Shown: piece after piece, positions 42,424 to 53,377 of the stretch
Numbering within the stretch: the stretch's first letter is position 1
Layout: each line of letters begins with the position of its first letter
Origin: Brachybacterium sp. P6-10-X1
GTDB taxonomy: Bacteria; Actinomycetota; Actinomycetes; Actinomycetales; Dermabacteraceae
Assembly: GCF_001969445.1 (NCBI RefSeq)
Contig: NZ_CP017297.1
Coordinates: 868,001-932,000 of the forward strand
Reading direction: 5' to 3'
Length of the DNA: 64,000 bases
Notes under the pieces: generated by a model
What the model saw: only the letters and a program-made list of their open reading frames with translations
What the model was told of the DNA's origin: nothing
The model's database searches: none
Made by a program: the position numbers and the translations under genes

Positions 42424-43146
42424 ATGGGGATCCTCGGGATGCTGCGCCGCGAGGAGACGTCCACGAACTCCGCCCGCGAGGCGCTGGAGGAGATCCGCCG
42501 CACGAAGGGCTCCGGGACGCCCGACGGCGGAGCCCTGCAGCGCCTGGTCGAGACCTTCCGCGACCTCGGTCTCGACGGGAAGCTGACCTATTCCTCGGCC
42601 GAGGAGGTCGCGCGGCGGGCCCGGCGGGGGCGGGCCCGCAAACGGCCCGAGAAGGCGATCCGTCGCCTGGTGGGCAGACATCGTCGCGGCGTGACGGTGG
42701 CGGGTTTCCTCACCGGCCTCGGCGGCTTCGTCACACTGCCGATGCTGCTGCCCACGAACGTGGTCGAGTTCTACGTGCAGTCCACCCGGATGGTCGGCGC
42801 GATCGCCGTGGTGCGGGGCTACGACCTGGACGACGAGGAGATCCGGGTGCGGGTGCTGGCCGCCCTGCTCGGCGAGGAGTCCGGGGACGTGCTGAAGAAC
42901 ATCGGTCTCGGACCGGTGGCGGGCGTCGCGACGCGCACCGTGGCCCGGCGCCTGCCCGCGAGCACCGAGTCGGCGGTCGCCAGTGCGATCGGCGGGCGGA
43001 TGCTGCGGAGGTTCGGACTGCGCTCGGTGCGACTGTTCGGCAAGGCGATCCCGGGCCTGGGCGGTGTGCTCGGGGCGATCTCGGACCGCCGCCAGCTGGC
43101 GAGGATCGCGAAGGCTGCGAAGGCCGGCTTCCCGGCGGTGCGATGA
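42424..43146 (+). CDS. EcsC-like membrane-associated protein
   Basis: 240 aa. The middle (TVAGFLTGLGGFVTLPMLLP, then EFYVQSTRMVGAIAVVRGYD) and the late KAIPGLGGVLGAISDRRQL follow the EcsC pattern (G-x-x-P...; a D-x-x-x-I-R region; G-x-x-x-D/N). Members are poorly understood and are linked to membrane or secretion functions. Start at 42424 (MGILGMLRREET) after GGAGG. The preceding 270 bp (42154-42423) hold no gene I can support. Confidence 0.6.
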   Translation: MGILGMLRREETSTNSAREALEEIRRTKGSGTPDGGALQRLVETFRDLGLDGKLTYSSAEEVARRARRGRARKRPEKAIRRLVGRHRRGVTVAGFLTGLGGFVTLPMLLPTNVVEFYVQSTRMVGAIAVVRGYDLDDEEIRVRVLAALLGEESGDVLKNIGLGPVAGVATRTVARRLPASTESAVASAIGGRMLRRFGLRSVRLFGKAIPGLGGVLGAISDRRQLARIAKAAKAGFPAVR

Positions 43147-43194
43147 CCTGGTGACCTGACTCGCTGCGCTGATCCGGGGTCCGGGGGCGCATGC

Positions 43195-43962
43195 TCAGTC
43201 CGGTCGACGGGCCACGGCGAACCGGCGGCGGAACGGCAGCACCACCCCGTGGCCGTGGTCCGGGTAGGCCGCGCGCAATCGGTGCCGGAACTCGGTCTCG
43301 AAGGCGCCGCGCAGCCGCCGGGGCAGGGCCTGCAGGGTGGGCCGGGCCCCGGTGCCGGAGACCCACTCGTAGACCGGGTCGGGACCGTGCAGCACGTGCA
43401 GATAGGTGGTCTCCCAGGCCTCGGCCTCCAGACCGAGGTCCTGCAGCGCGCGCAGATAGGTGCTCGCCTCGTACGAGGCGGGGTGCTCGACGCCGGCGAC
43501 ATGCTCGGCGTAGGGCTCCTCGGCGGCGAGGTCCCGGCGGATCGTGTGGCTGGGCTCGGCGAAGTTGCCGGGCACCTGCAGCGCCAGCCAGCCCCCCGGC
43601 GCGAGCTGGGCGGCCAGCCGGGGCAGCAGGTGGAGGTGGTCCGGGACCCATTGCAGGGCTGCGTTGGTGATCAGGACGTCGACCGGCGCGGGCGGCCGCC
43701 AGGTGCGCAGATCGCCGAGCTCGGCGCAGATCCCGTCGACCGACGAGGCCCGTTCGACCATCTGCGGGCTCGAGTCCACCGCGTGGACCCGGGCCCCGGG
43801 CCACCGGGCGGCCAGCAGCGCGGTCAGGGTGCCGGGTCCGGCACCGAGATCGACCACCAGCTCGGGCGAGGCGGCGTCGACACGGGCGAGCAGGTCGATG
43901 AAGGGCCTGCCGCGCTCGTCGCCGAAGCGCAGGTACTGCTCCGGGCTCCAGGCGTGCGCCAT
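43195..43962 (-). CDS. tam: Trans-aconitate 2-methyltransferase-like SAM methyltransferase
   Basis: 255 aa. WSPEQYLRFGDERGRPFIDL is the characteristic Tam start, LVVDLGAGPGTLTALLAARW the SAM motif I, NAALQWVPDHLHLLPRL motif post-II, GGWLALQVPGNFAEPSH the next strand. It would methyl-esterify trans-aconitate, an inhibitor of aconitase. GAGAGGAG lies before the ATG at 43962. A TTATCTTG/CAAGATAA palindrome is 27 bp upstream, so it is probably regulated. Confidence 0.85.
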   Translation of the reverse strand: MAHAWSPEQYLRFGDERGRPFIDLLARVDAASPELVVDLGAGPGTLTALLAARWPGARVHAVDSSPQMVERASSVDGICAELGDLRTWRPPAPVDVLITNAALQWVPDHLHLLPRLAAQLAPGGWLALQVPGNFAEPSHTIRRDLAAEEPYAEHVAGVEHPASYEASTYLRALQDLGLEAEAWETTYLHVLHGPDPVYEWVSGTGARPTLQALPRRLRGAFETEFRHRLRAAYPDHGHGVVLPFRRRFAVARRPD

Positions 43963-43988
43963 GGGCGCTCCTCTCGGTCGAGCTCCGT

Positions 43989-44008
43989 TTATCTTGACGC
44001 CAAGATAA
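43989..44008. promoter_or_regulatory. 20-bp palindrome upstream of tam
   Basis: TTATCTTG, ACGC, CAAGATAA: perfect 8-bp arms with a 4-base spacer, 27 bp before the tam start. The form (TCTTGA..TCAAGA-like) suits a MarR- or TetR-type operator. It is locally AT-rich and stands out in this sequence. Confidence 0.6.
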
Positions 44009-44073
44009 CTGGGAGGAGCCGACGGCGCCACCCTCGGGATCCTCCCTGCGCAGACGTGCTGCGCGACGACGGG

Positions 44074-46398
44074 TCAGAGCTGCTCGGACACGGCGATCCG
44101 CACGCGGGGCTGGACGAGGGAGACGTCCTCACCCGGTGCGACCCAGCCGGCGGCGAGGCTCGGATCGTACGTGGTCTCCAGGACCGTCAGCTCGGCATCG
44201 TCGGGCACCGTCGCGGTCACGGTGACCTCGTGGTCCTGTGGGGCACCGACGATCTGCAGTGTAGCCAGCGGTTCGGCGGAGTCCAGCGGTCTGCCGTCGA
44301 TCCGCACGTCGCCGAGCGCTCCCGCGTCGAGGGAGAGGTCGAACTGCGCGGCCTCGCGGGGCGAGACCAGGACGATCTTCACCTCCTGCGGATCGGAACC
44401 GCCGACGGGCCGGATCTCGACCGTCGGCGGCGGGAGGTCGGAGGCGGCGAGCGTGCCGTCCAGGGCGCGGCCCCAGTCGGTCGTGCCCCGGACGTCCCAG
44501 GTGGTCCGACCGGTCCGTCCGTCCACCCGCGCGAGGACATCCTCCTGGACCGGCTCCGGTGCCGCGAGCGTCAGCACCGTGCCCCCGGCGACGGCGGCGA
44601 CGGTGAGCACGGCGGGCAGCACCGGCATCAGCAGGCGTCGAGCGCGGCGCGCGGTGGACGGTGCCGCTCCGGGGCGGGACAGCAGCAGCGGGCCCGCGGC
44701 GGCGAGCAGGAGGACCGTGGTCCCGGCCAGGCCTCCTGCGGAGGAGGCGATGCCGAACTCCCACAGGGCGGAGGTCTGGGTCCCGAGCACCCATCCCGTC
44801 GGCAGCAGGGCGAGGGTCCGTACGATGAGGCCGGGCTTCGGGGCGAGCACGGTGGCGAGGAGGACCCCGGCGGCGGCGACCACCACGGGCGGGATCACGG
44901 AGCTGCCCAGCTGCGGGGAGAGCACGGCCAGCACCGCGAGCAGCACCGTCATCGCGAGGCCCGCACCGGCCAGCAGCGCGGCGCGGCTGATCAGGAGTCG
45001 GGCCAGGACCCAGCACAAGGCCACCGCCACCGCGCCGACCAGGATGTCGGCGAGCAGGAACAGGTCGGCGCGCACGGGTTCCTGCATGGCCTGCGAGAGC
45101 ATCTGCGGGTTCGCGTCGGCCGCGAGCTCCCAGGTCAGCAACGCCCCGACGACGCTGAGCGCCAGCGCGACCAGCCCGGCCACGGCACCGAGCGCGGTGC
45201 CCCGCAGGCTCAGGCTCCCGCGTCGGCGCAGCACCAGGATCGCGGCCAACACCGCCAGGGGCGAGAGCACCCCGGCGATCGTCACCAGCAGCGGGGGCAG
45301 AGCGACGATCCCCCAGGGGGCGGTGGTCTGGACAGGTGTCCGGTCGGCCCGGGTCCCGAGAACGGCCAGGTCCCGGGCCGCGAGGTCGCGGGTCAGGCCG
45401 AGCGTCATCTCGCCGTAGTGCTGCAGGGTGCCCGGGTCGAGGTGCTCGGAGTCGTCCTGGGGGCTGTGATACGCCCAGGCGTCGTCGATGATCGCCATGT
45501 CCATGCCCCACCAGCCGCCGTCGCGGTAGAGCGTGAAATCGGTGTCGTTGGGGATGATCGTGAACAGGGCGCCGGTGAACGACTCGAACTCGGGATGCGG
45601 CATCGCGCCGAGCACCGCGTGCATCGGGCCGCTGGTCCGAGTGACCATCGGACGACCGGAGACGCCGCGGGCCTCGTGGTTGAGCACGACGACCGGGTCG
45701 GTGAGCTGATCGGCGCCCTCGGCGAGATAGGCCTGGGCGCCGAGCAGTCCGCGCTCCTCCCCGTCGACCAGCAGCACCACCAGATCGTTGCGCTGCGCCT
45801 CGGGCCCGAGCGCCCGGACGGTCTCCAGGATCACGCTGAGGCCGACGCCGGCATCGGCCGCGCCCGGGGCACCTGGCACCGAGTCGATGTGCGTGGCCAG
45901 GACGATCGATCCGGTGGGGTCCGTGCCGGGACGGGTGGCGATGAGGTTGTCGGTGTACCCGGCCGTGCCCCCGCCGTCGATCGCCCGCATGCCGATCGAT
46001 TCCTGAGAGGCGGTCTCGAAGCCCAGCGCGGACAGCTGCTGAGAGAGCTCGGCGTGAGCCTCGGAGTTCGCCGTGCTGCCGACGGGGCGGGGCTCGGCGA
46101 GGATCTGCTCGGTGGCCTGCGAGGCCCGCGCGGCGCTGAAGACACCGTCGGGGGCGTCCTCCCCCCGCGGGGCGGTGACGCCGCGGGAAGCGACCCCGAC
46201 GCCGGCCACCAGCAGCAGGACCGCCAGGAGGGCGGGGATCTGCCACCGCTGGAGGCTCTGCCCGCCGGGGCGGGACGGGCCGGCGGCGGTGGAGGACGCT
46301 GCGCCGTCGTCCGTCGGGCGGCCCGCCGAGTCCGTTGGGCCGACGGGTCCTCCGTCGTCGGGGCCGGTCGGAGCATCGTTGCCGGGTCGTGACGTCAT
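44074..46398 (-). CDS. Large membrane-embedded M28-family peptidase
   Basis: 774 aa. An N-terminal Pro/Gly-rich cytosolic tail and one membrane segment (IPALLAVLLLVAGVGVASRG) precede an M28 metallopeptidase domain: VLATHIDSVPGAPGAADAGV (ligand His and Asp), VVLLVDGEERGLLGAQAYL (catalytic and ligand Glu), and AWAYHSPQDDSEHLD (last ligand His). The C-terminal half has about eight further membrane segments and a final beta-rich domain. The architecture is like ER-type Fxna/ERMP1 and bacterial membrane M28 proteins. It acts outside the membrane on peptides; substrate unknown. Confidence 0.85.
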   Translation of the reverse strand: MTSRPGNDAPTGPDDGGPVGPTDSAGRPTDDGAASSTAAGPSRPGGQSLQRWQIPALLAVLLLVAGVGVASRGVTAPRGEDAPDGVFSAARASQATEQILAEPRPVGSTANSEAHAELSQQLSALGFETASQESIGMRAIDGGGTAGYTDNLIATRPGTDPTGSIVLATHIDSVPGAPGAADAGVGLSVILETVRALGPEAQRNDLVVLLVDGEERGLLGAQAYLAEGADQLTDPVVVLNHEARGVSGRPMVTRTSGPMHAVLGAMPHPEFESFTGALFTIIPNDTDFTLYRDGGWWGMDMAIIDDAWAYHSPQDDSEHLDPGTLQHYGEMTLGLTRDLAARDLAVLGTRADRTPVQTTAPWGIVALPPLLVTIAGVLSPLAVLAAILVLRRRGSLSLRGTALGAVAGLVALALSVVGALLTWELAADANPQMLSQAMQEPVRADLFLLADILVGAVAVALCWVLARLLISRAALLAGAGLAMTVLLAVLAVLSPQLGSSVIPPVVVAAAGVLLATVLAPKPGLIVRTLALLPTGWVLGTQTSALWEFGIASSAGGLAGTTVLLLAAAGPLLLSRPGAAPSTARRARRLLMPVLPAVLTVAAVAGGTVLTLAAPEPVQEDVLARVDGRTGRTTWDVRGTTDWGRALDGTLAASDLPPPTVEIRPVGGSDPQEVKIVLVSPREAAQFDLSLDAGALGDVRIDGRPLDSAEPLATLQIVGAPQDHEVTVTATVPDDAELTVLETTYDPSLAAGWVAPGEDVSLVQPRVRIAVSEQL

Positions 46399-46515
46399 GG
46401 ACCCGTTCTACAGGGTCGGTGGGCCTCTCGCCTCCCTCCCCCGGACGAGATCTGCGCCGGCGGCGAGGACGGGACCGACGCCCGCAGCAGTGACGAGTCC
46501 CCCGCCTCCGGCGGT

Positions 46516-47445
46516 TCAGCCGGCCAGGCGCTCGAGCCCCTGCAGCTCGGTGATCATCCCGCCGGCCTCGAGGAGCGCGGCGCGGAAGGCGAGCAGCGAG
46601 GGGTGGGAGGCGGCGCCTGCCCGCGCCGCGGTGTACAGCGAGCGGTGGGGGTCGCCGGGCAGGCGCACGGGCCGGGTCCCGCCGAGATGCTCCGAGGCGA
46701 TGATCCCCGGGACGAAGGCGACCGCGTGCCCGGAGCGGACCAGATGCACCTGCAGAAGCGGATCCGGCGTGTCGAAGCGGACCCACGGCTCGACCCCGGC
46801 GGAACGCAGGTAGGTGCGTTCCCAGATCCCGGTGCGGGCGGCCTCGGGGTCCAGCGCCCACGGGGCGTCGGCCAGATCCGCGACGGACCGGACCCGCGAC
46901 CACGGGCCGTGGTCGGGCAGCACCAGCAGCATGGGGTCGCGCAGCAGTCCTTCCCGGTCGGTGCCGCGACGCACGACCCGCTGTCCTCCCGGATAGTCCT
47001 CCCCCAGGATCACCTCGAAGCGATGGGCGAGAAGACCCTCGTAGGCCCCCTCGACCTCGCGCTGGGCCAGCTCGATCCGCAGTTGCGGATGGCGCTGTTC
47101 GAGCACGCTGATGGCGGCCGGGGCCAGCGCGATCAGAGGCGTCTGGAAGGAGGCGACGCGCAGCACGCCGCCGACATCCCCCTGGGCTTCCCTCAGCTCG
47201 CCCTCCGCCGACTCCAGCAGGCCCAGCATCTCCTCGGCCCGGCGGGCCAGCCGCACCCCGGAATCGGTGAGCACGACCCGTCGTCCGGCCTGCTCGAACA
47301 GGGTGACCTTGGTCTCCCGCTCCAGCTGAGAGAGCTGTTGGGACACCGCCGAGGGGGACATCGAATGGGTCTGCGCGACCGCCGACATGGTCTCCAGCCT
47401 GTGCAATTCGTGCAACAGGAACAGGCGATGCAGGCTCAGCACCAC
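46516..47445 (-). CDS. LysR-family transcriptional regulator
   Basis: 309 aa. HTH: LFLLHELHRLETMSAVAQTH, then SPSAVSQQLSQLERETKVTLFEQAGR; an effector domain follows with typical strands (GVLRVASFQTPLIALAP; FEVILGEDYPGG). The start is one of two adjacent GTGs (47445 or 47442) after AAGGAGG; the second has the better spacing. It is divergent from an EamA exporter and probably controls it; a pair of CGGTAC words lies in the 88-bp gap. Confidence 0.88.
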   Translation of the reverse strand: MVLSLHRLFLLHELHRLETMSAVAQTHSMSPSAVSQQLSQLERETKVTLFEQAGRRVVLTDSGVRLARRAEEMLGLLESAEGELREAQGDVGGVLRVASFQTPLIALAPAAISVLEQRHPQLRIELAQREVEGAYEGLLAHRFEVILGEDYPGGQRVVRRGTDREGLLRDPMLLVLPDHGPWSRVRSVADLADAPWALDPEAARTGIWERTYLRSAGVEPWVRFDTPDPLLQVHLVRSGHAVAFVPGIIASEHLGGTRPVRLPGDPHRSLYTAARAGAASHPSLLAFRAALLEAGGMITELQGLERLAG

Positions 47446-47533
47446 AACCTCCTTGAACCGATAATATCTACTTCACGGTACACCTTGGGAACATTCGCTA
47501 GACCTGTCGGTACTCGCGAGGCACAGTGGCATC

Positions 47534-48580
47534 GTGACCACTTCGACGACTCCCGCTTCCACCGGCAACGTGCCGGCGGTGGGCGCGACTCCCGGCGGCG
47601 CCGGGAGCGGCCTGCCGATGACCCCCATCCTCTTCGTCCTGGGCTCGTGCACCTCGCTCCAGGTCGGTGCCGCGCTCGCCACCCAGCTGTTCGGCGAGCT
47701 CGGCGCTTTCGGCACGACGACGCTGCGCCTGGCGATCGCCGCCGTCATCCTCCTGGTGATCGTGCGCCCCAGGGTCCGCAGCTTCACCCGCGAGCAGTGG
47801 ATCGCCATGATCGTCTTCGGCGTCGTGGTCGGCGCGATGAACGGGAACTTCTATGCCGCGATCGAACGGATCCCGCTGGGCACCGCGGTGGCCTTCGAGT
47901 TCCTCGGCCCGCTGACCGTCGCGGCCGTGCTGTCCACCCGCCGCAGCGATCTGCTGTGGGTGGCGCTCGCCCTGGCCGGGGTGAGCCTGTTCGGCATCGA
48001 ATCCCTCTCCGGTGCGGCCTCCCTCGACCTGATCGGGGTCATGTTCGCCCTCATCGCAGCGGTGTTCTGGGGGCTGTACGTGCTCACCAGCGCCCGGGTG
48101 GGTCGCCTGGTCCCCGGCCAGGACGGCCTCGCGATCGCCATGGCGGTCGGCGCCCTGACCGTGCTGCCCTTCGGCACCGAGGGAGCCCTCATCGGCCTCA
48201 TGGACTGGCGTCTGCTGGCGCTCGCCGCCGCCACCGCGATCATGGCCTCCGTGCTCCCGTACACGCTCGAGCTGACGGCCCTGCGTCGACTGCCCCGGCA
48301 CGCGTTCGGCATCCTGCTCAGCCTCGAGCCCGTCCTCGCCCTGATCACCGGCGTGCTGCTGATCGGTCAGGACGCCACGCCGCTGCGGGTGCTGGCGGCG
48401 GTCCTGGTGGTCGGGGCGAGCGTCGGGGTGACCCTGACCGCGCGCAGCGGCGCGCCCGACGAGCCGCAGCCGATCGACGAGGAACCGGGCTGGGACATGC
48501 CCATCCCCACCCACGCGACCGTCACCGGCGAGATGCCGGTGGTGTTCGCCGACGAGGAGCCGGCCCGCACAGACGGCTGA
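47534..48580 (+). CDS. EamA-family exporter (RhtA-like)
   Basis: 348 aa, ten membrane segments in two EamA halves (LGSCTSLQVGAALATQLFGE, then VAFEFLGPLTVAAVLSTRR; second half LPRHAFGILLSLEPVLALIT). It is most like RhtA-type threonine/homoserine exporters. GTG start at 47534. The C-terminal 50 residues form a hydrophilic tail. Divergent LysR gene; a strong two-way hairpin lies downstream before leuA. Confidence 0.85.
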   Translation: MTTSTTPASTGNVPAVGATPGGAGSGLPMTPILFVLGSCTSLQVGAALATQLFGELGAFGTTTLRLAIAAVILLVIVRPRVRSFTREQWIAMIVFGVVVGAMNGNFYAAIERIPLGTAVAFEFLGPLTVAAVLSTRRSDLLWVALALAGVSLFGIESLSGAASLDLIGVMFALIAAVFWGLYVLTSARVGRLVPGQDGLAIAMAVGALTVLPFGTEGALIGLMDWRLLALAAATAIMASVLPYTLELTALRRLPRHAFGILLSLEPVLALITGVLLIGQDATPLRVLAAVLVVGASVGVTLTARSGAPDEPQPIDEEPGWDMPIPTHATVTGEMPVVFADEEPARTDG

Positions 48581-48616
48581 CATCGGGCGGCGAGGCGGCA
48601 GGCCGGCCGGGGACCC

Positions 48617-48724
48617 GACACCTGCCCGCCACCCCGCACCTGCCCATCACCCGCCTCCTGCCCGACGCCCGACTCCTGCCCGCCACCCGACTCCTGCCCG
48701 CCACCCGACTCCGGCCCGTCACCC
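48617..48724. repeat. 18-bp tandem repeat array
   Basis: Six 18-bp units, two of them exactly GACTCCTGCCCGCCACCC (48671-48706) and the others with two to five changes, plus a partial unit. It lies just after the exporter stop codon and before the convergent terminator. Confidence 0.85.
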
Positions 48725-48731
48725 GACACAT

Positions 48732-48790
48732 GAGGGACGCCAGCGGCACGGCGCGACGTATGACGTCGCGGTGTGTCGCTGGCGTCCCTC
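48732..48790. terminator. Two-part bidirectional hairpin between exporter and leuA
   Basis: Outer arms GAGGGACGCCAGCG (48732-48745) and CGCTGGCGTCCCTC (48777-48790) pair perfectly over 14 bp; inside them CGCGACGT (48752-48759) and ACGTCGCG (48763-48770) pair over 8 bp around an ATG loop. It stands between two convergent stops, 151 bp from one and 19 bp from the other. Confidence 0.8.
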
Positions 48791-48808
48791 TTCTGCTCAG
48801 GTGCCGCC

Positions 48809-50779
<1,971 letters not shown>

Positions 50780-50849
50780 TCACGGTAGCACCGTCGGCCG
50801 CCCGGCTCGAGGCCGCTCACGATGCGAACTGCTCCCTCGGAGCAGAGGG

Positions 50850-51881
50850 TCAGAATCCCAGCCGTCCCAGCTGCTTGGGATCACGCTGCCACTCCTTGGC
50901 CACCTTGACGCGCAGGTCCAGATGCACCTTCCGGCCGATCAGCTGGTTGATCTCGGCACGGGCGCGAGAGCCGACCTCTTGCAGGCGGGATCCGCCCTTG
51001 CCGATGATGATGCCCTTCTGGCTGTCGCGCTCGACGTACAGGGTCGCGCGCACCACCAGGCGTCCCTCACCGGGGGCGACCTCGGCGAAGGGGTCCCCGT
51101 CGGGATCGGTCTCGACGACCTCCTCGACCACCACGGCGATCGAGTGGGGCAGCTCTTCGCGCACGCCCTCCAGGGCGGCCTCGCGAATCAGCTCCGAGAT
51201 GCGGTCGTCCCGGGACTCCTCGGTGAGCTGGTCGTCCGGGTACAGCTGCGGGCTCTCGGGCAGGTGGCGAGCGACGACCTCGAGCAGCACGTCGACCTGC
51301 TCCCCGGTGACGGCCGAGATCGGAACGATCTCGTCGACGTCCAGCAGCTGGTCCACGGCCATCAGGTGCTCCGCCAGTCGGTCGCGGCCGACGAGGTCGG
51401 TCTTGGTGACGATGGCGACCACGCGCGGGCCGCGGCGGCCGCTGCGCATCTCGGCGAGGTCCTGGGCGATGAAGCGGTCGCCGGGCCCGATCTTCTGGTC
51501 GGCGGGCAAGCAGAATCCGACCACGTCGACCTCGGAGAGGGTCTCGCGCACCAGGTCGTTCAGCCGCTCCCCCAGCAGGGTGCGGGGGCGGTGAACGCCG
51601 GGTGTGTCGACCAGGATGATCTGCGAGTCCTCACCGCTGACGATCCCGCGGATCGCGCGGCGGGTGGTCTGCGGTTTGCTGGAGGTGATCGCGACCTTCT
51701 CCCCCACCAGCGCGTTGGTCAGCGTGGACTTTCCGACGTTGGGCCGGCCCACGAGGGCGACGAAGCCTGCGCGGTGCGCGGGGCGCGCGCCGGGCTCGTG
51801 AGCGTCCGTGTTCGGCTCAGCGGGGTCCGGCGCGGGGCGCGCGCCGGTGCCGTCGCCGGCGGGGGTGAGGGGTTCAGTCAT
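50850..51881 (-). CDS. era: GTPase Era
   Basis: 343 aa. G1 VGRPNVGKSTLTNALVGEKV, G2 region SSKPQTTRRAIRG, G3 LVDTPGVHRP, G4 VTKTDLV, and a C-terminal KH domain with IIIGKGGSRLQEVGSRARAE. It binds 16S rRNA and helps assemble the small subunit. A 35-residue Pro/Asp-rich N-terminal extension is present. Its start overlaps the corC stop by 8 nt; ybeY-corC-era order is conserved. Confidence 0.95.
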   Translation of the reverse strand: MTEPLTPAGDGTGARPAPDPAEPNTDAHEPGARPAHRAGFVALVGRPNVGKSTLTNALVGEKVAITSSKPQTTRRAIRGIVSGEDSQIILVDTPGVHRPRTLLGERLNDLVRETLSEVDVVGFCLPADQKIGPGDRFIAQDLAEMRSGRRGPRVVAIVTKTDLVGRDRLAEHLMAVDQLLDVDEIVPISAVTGEQVDVLLEVVARHLPESPQLYPDDQLTEESRDDRISELIREAALEGVREELPHSIAVVVEEVVETDPDGDPFAEVAPGEGRLVVRATLYVERDSQKGIIIGKGGSRLQEVGSRARAEINQLIGRKVHLDLRVKVAKEWQRDPKQLGRLGF

Positions 51882-53217
51882 CGGGGCTCTCCTGGTCGGC
51901 ATCATGTGGCGGGGGCCCCGGCTCCGGAGCCCGGGAGACGATCACGGAGGACAGCCGGCGGCGGCGCCCCGAGGTCTTCTCGGCCTCGAGAACCAGGCCG
52001 TGCGTCTCGGCGCGGGAGCCGACGATCGGCACCTGGCCGATCGCCTTGCCCAGCAGGCCGCCGACGCTGTCGATGTCGTCGTCCTCGATCTCGAGGTCGA
52101 ACAGTTCGCCGACCTCGGTGAGCCCGGCCCGGGCGGGTGCCCGGTAGCGGCCGCCGCCGAGGTCCTCGATCTCGGGCTCATCCGGGTCGTGCTCGTCGGC
52201 GATCTCGCCGACGATCTCCTCGAGGATGTCCTCGATGGTGACGATGCCCGAGACGCCCCCGTACTCGTCGACCACCACGCTGATGTGCACGTGGCTGGTC
52301 TGCATCTGGCGCAGCACCTCGTCGGCCGCGACGAACTCGGGCACGAAGCGCGCCGGGCGCATGATCTCGCCGACGGGTCGCTCGGGGCGCGGGTCCCAGG
52401 GCGAGTGGATCGCCTTCATGACGTCCTTGGCGTACAGCATGCCGCGCAGGTCGTCGACGGTCTCGCCGATCACGGGGATGCGGGAGAAGCCGGAGCGGAC
52501 GAACAGCCGCATCGCCTTCTTCGCGGAGGCGTCGACGTCCAGGGCCACCATGTCGGTGCGGGGCACCATCAGCTCGCGGACCATCGTCTCGCGCAGGTCG
52601 AACACCCCTTGGATCATGTCCCGCTCCCCGTCCGCGACATGCTCGTCCTCGAGCGCTCGATCGACGTTCTGCCGCGCCTTCTCAGCTCCGTCCTCGGGGC
52701 TCTCGGAATTCCCGGGCCGGGAGGCGAGGTTCTCACCGACGCTGGTCAGCGCGCCGGCCGGCAGCCACAGGACGAATCGGGCGGCGGCCACCAGCCACCG
52801 GGTGGAGATCAGCACGGACTCGGGGCGGCCCCGGCCGATGGTGCGCGGGGAGATGGCCAGCACCACCAGCAGCAGCAGACCGGCCAGCACGATGGTGATG
52901 AGGAGCGGCGCGGCCCAGGCGCTGTCGGCGCCCAGCTGATCGAAGATCAGGAAGGTGATCGCGGCGACGGAGGCGATCGTGACGGCCTCGGCGAGCATGC
53001 GCCCCAGCGAGACCGAGGCGAGGGTGCGGGCGCCGTCGCCGTGCTGGTCCAGGACGCGGGCGCGGACCGGGCCGGGCTGATCGGCGACGGCCTTCTCGAG
53101 CGAGCCGCGGGAGACGGCCAGGTGGGCCGCGTCGACCGCGGTCAGCACGGCCGCGACCACCTGCCCCGCCAGACCCAGTGGGATCAGGACGAGCAGCGGG
53201 GCGGTCAGCATGGGCAC
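51874..53217 (-). CDS. CorC/HlyC-type CBS-domain membrane protein
   Basis: 447 aa. CNNM-like N-terminal domain with about three membrane segments (LLVLIPLGLAGQVVAAVLTA; LLITIVLAGLLLLVVLAISP), then the CBS pair (VRELMVPRTDMVALDVD; HVHISVVVDEYGGVSGIVTIEDILEEIVGEI) and a C-terminal CorC/HlyC FAD-like domain. It is linked to magnesium/cobalt export. Coupled to era by 8-nt overlap. Confidence 0.9.
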   Translation of the reverse strand: MPMLTAPLLVLIPLGLAGQVVAAVLTAVDAAHLAVSRGSLEKAVADQPGPVRARVLDQHGDGARTLASVSLGRMLAEAVTIASVAAITFLIFDQLGADSAWAAPLLITIVLAGLLLLVVLAISPRTIGRGRPESVLISTRWLVAAARFVLWLPAGALTSVGENLASRPGNSESPEDGAEKARQNVDRALEDEHVADGERDMIQGVFDLRETMVRELMVPRTDMVALDVDASAKKAMRLFVRSGFSRIPVIGETVDDLRGMLYAKDVMKAIHSPWDPRPERPVGEIMRPARFVPEFVAADEVLRQMQTSHVHISVVVDEYGGVSGIVTIEDILEEIVGEIADEHDPDEPEIEDLGGGRYRAPARAGLTEVGELFDLEIEDDDIDSVGGLLGKAIGQVPIVGSRAETHGLVLEAEKTSGRRRRLSSVIVSRAPEPGPPPHDADQESPDD

Positions 53218-53273
53218 CGCCGTGCTGCACAGGCCCCGTCCGAGACAGGGACGGGACCGGAATCAGGGGCAGT

Positions 53274-53345
53274 GCCGGCGACGGGGACGTTGCCGGCGAC
53301 GGGGGCAGGGCCGGCGACAGGGGCAGAGCCGGAGTCGGCGGCCGG
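53274..53345. repeat. 18-bp tandem repeat between corC and ybeY
   Basis: Three clear 18-bp units starting GCCGGCGAC(G/A)GGG (53274, 53292, 53310) and a degenerate fourth. On the minus strand they would read as PVAG-type peptide repeats, but no supported gene uses that frame. Confidence 0.75.
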
Positions 53346-53377
53346 GGGAGGATGAGGTTCGTCGAGCATGGGGGCGA

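Noticed and set aside
43249..46392. Open frame of over 1,000 codons on the plus strand
   Set aside because: Antisense to the methyltransferase and M28 peptidase genes; composition is the Gly/Arg/Gln/His-rich pattern of a complementary frame in high-GC DNA.
48617..48724. CRISPR array
   Set aside because: Units are 18 bp and contiguous, with no unique spacers; no cas genes are in the window. The same applies to the 116-bp and other tandem arrays.
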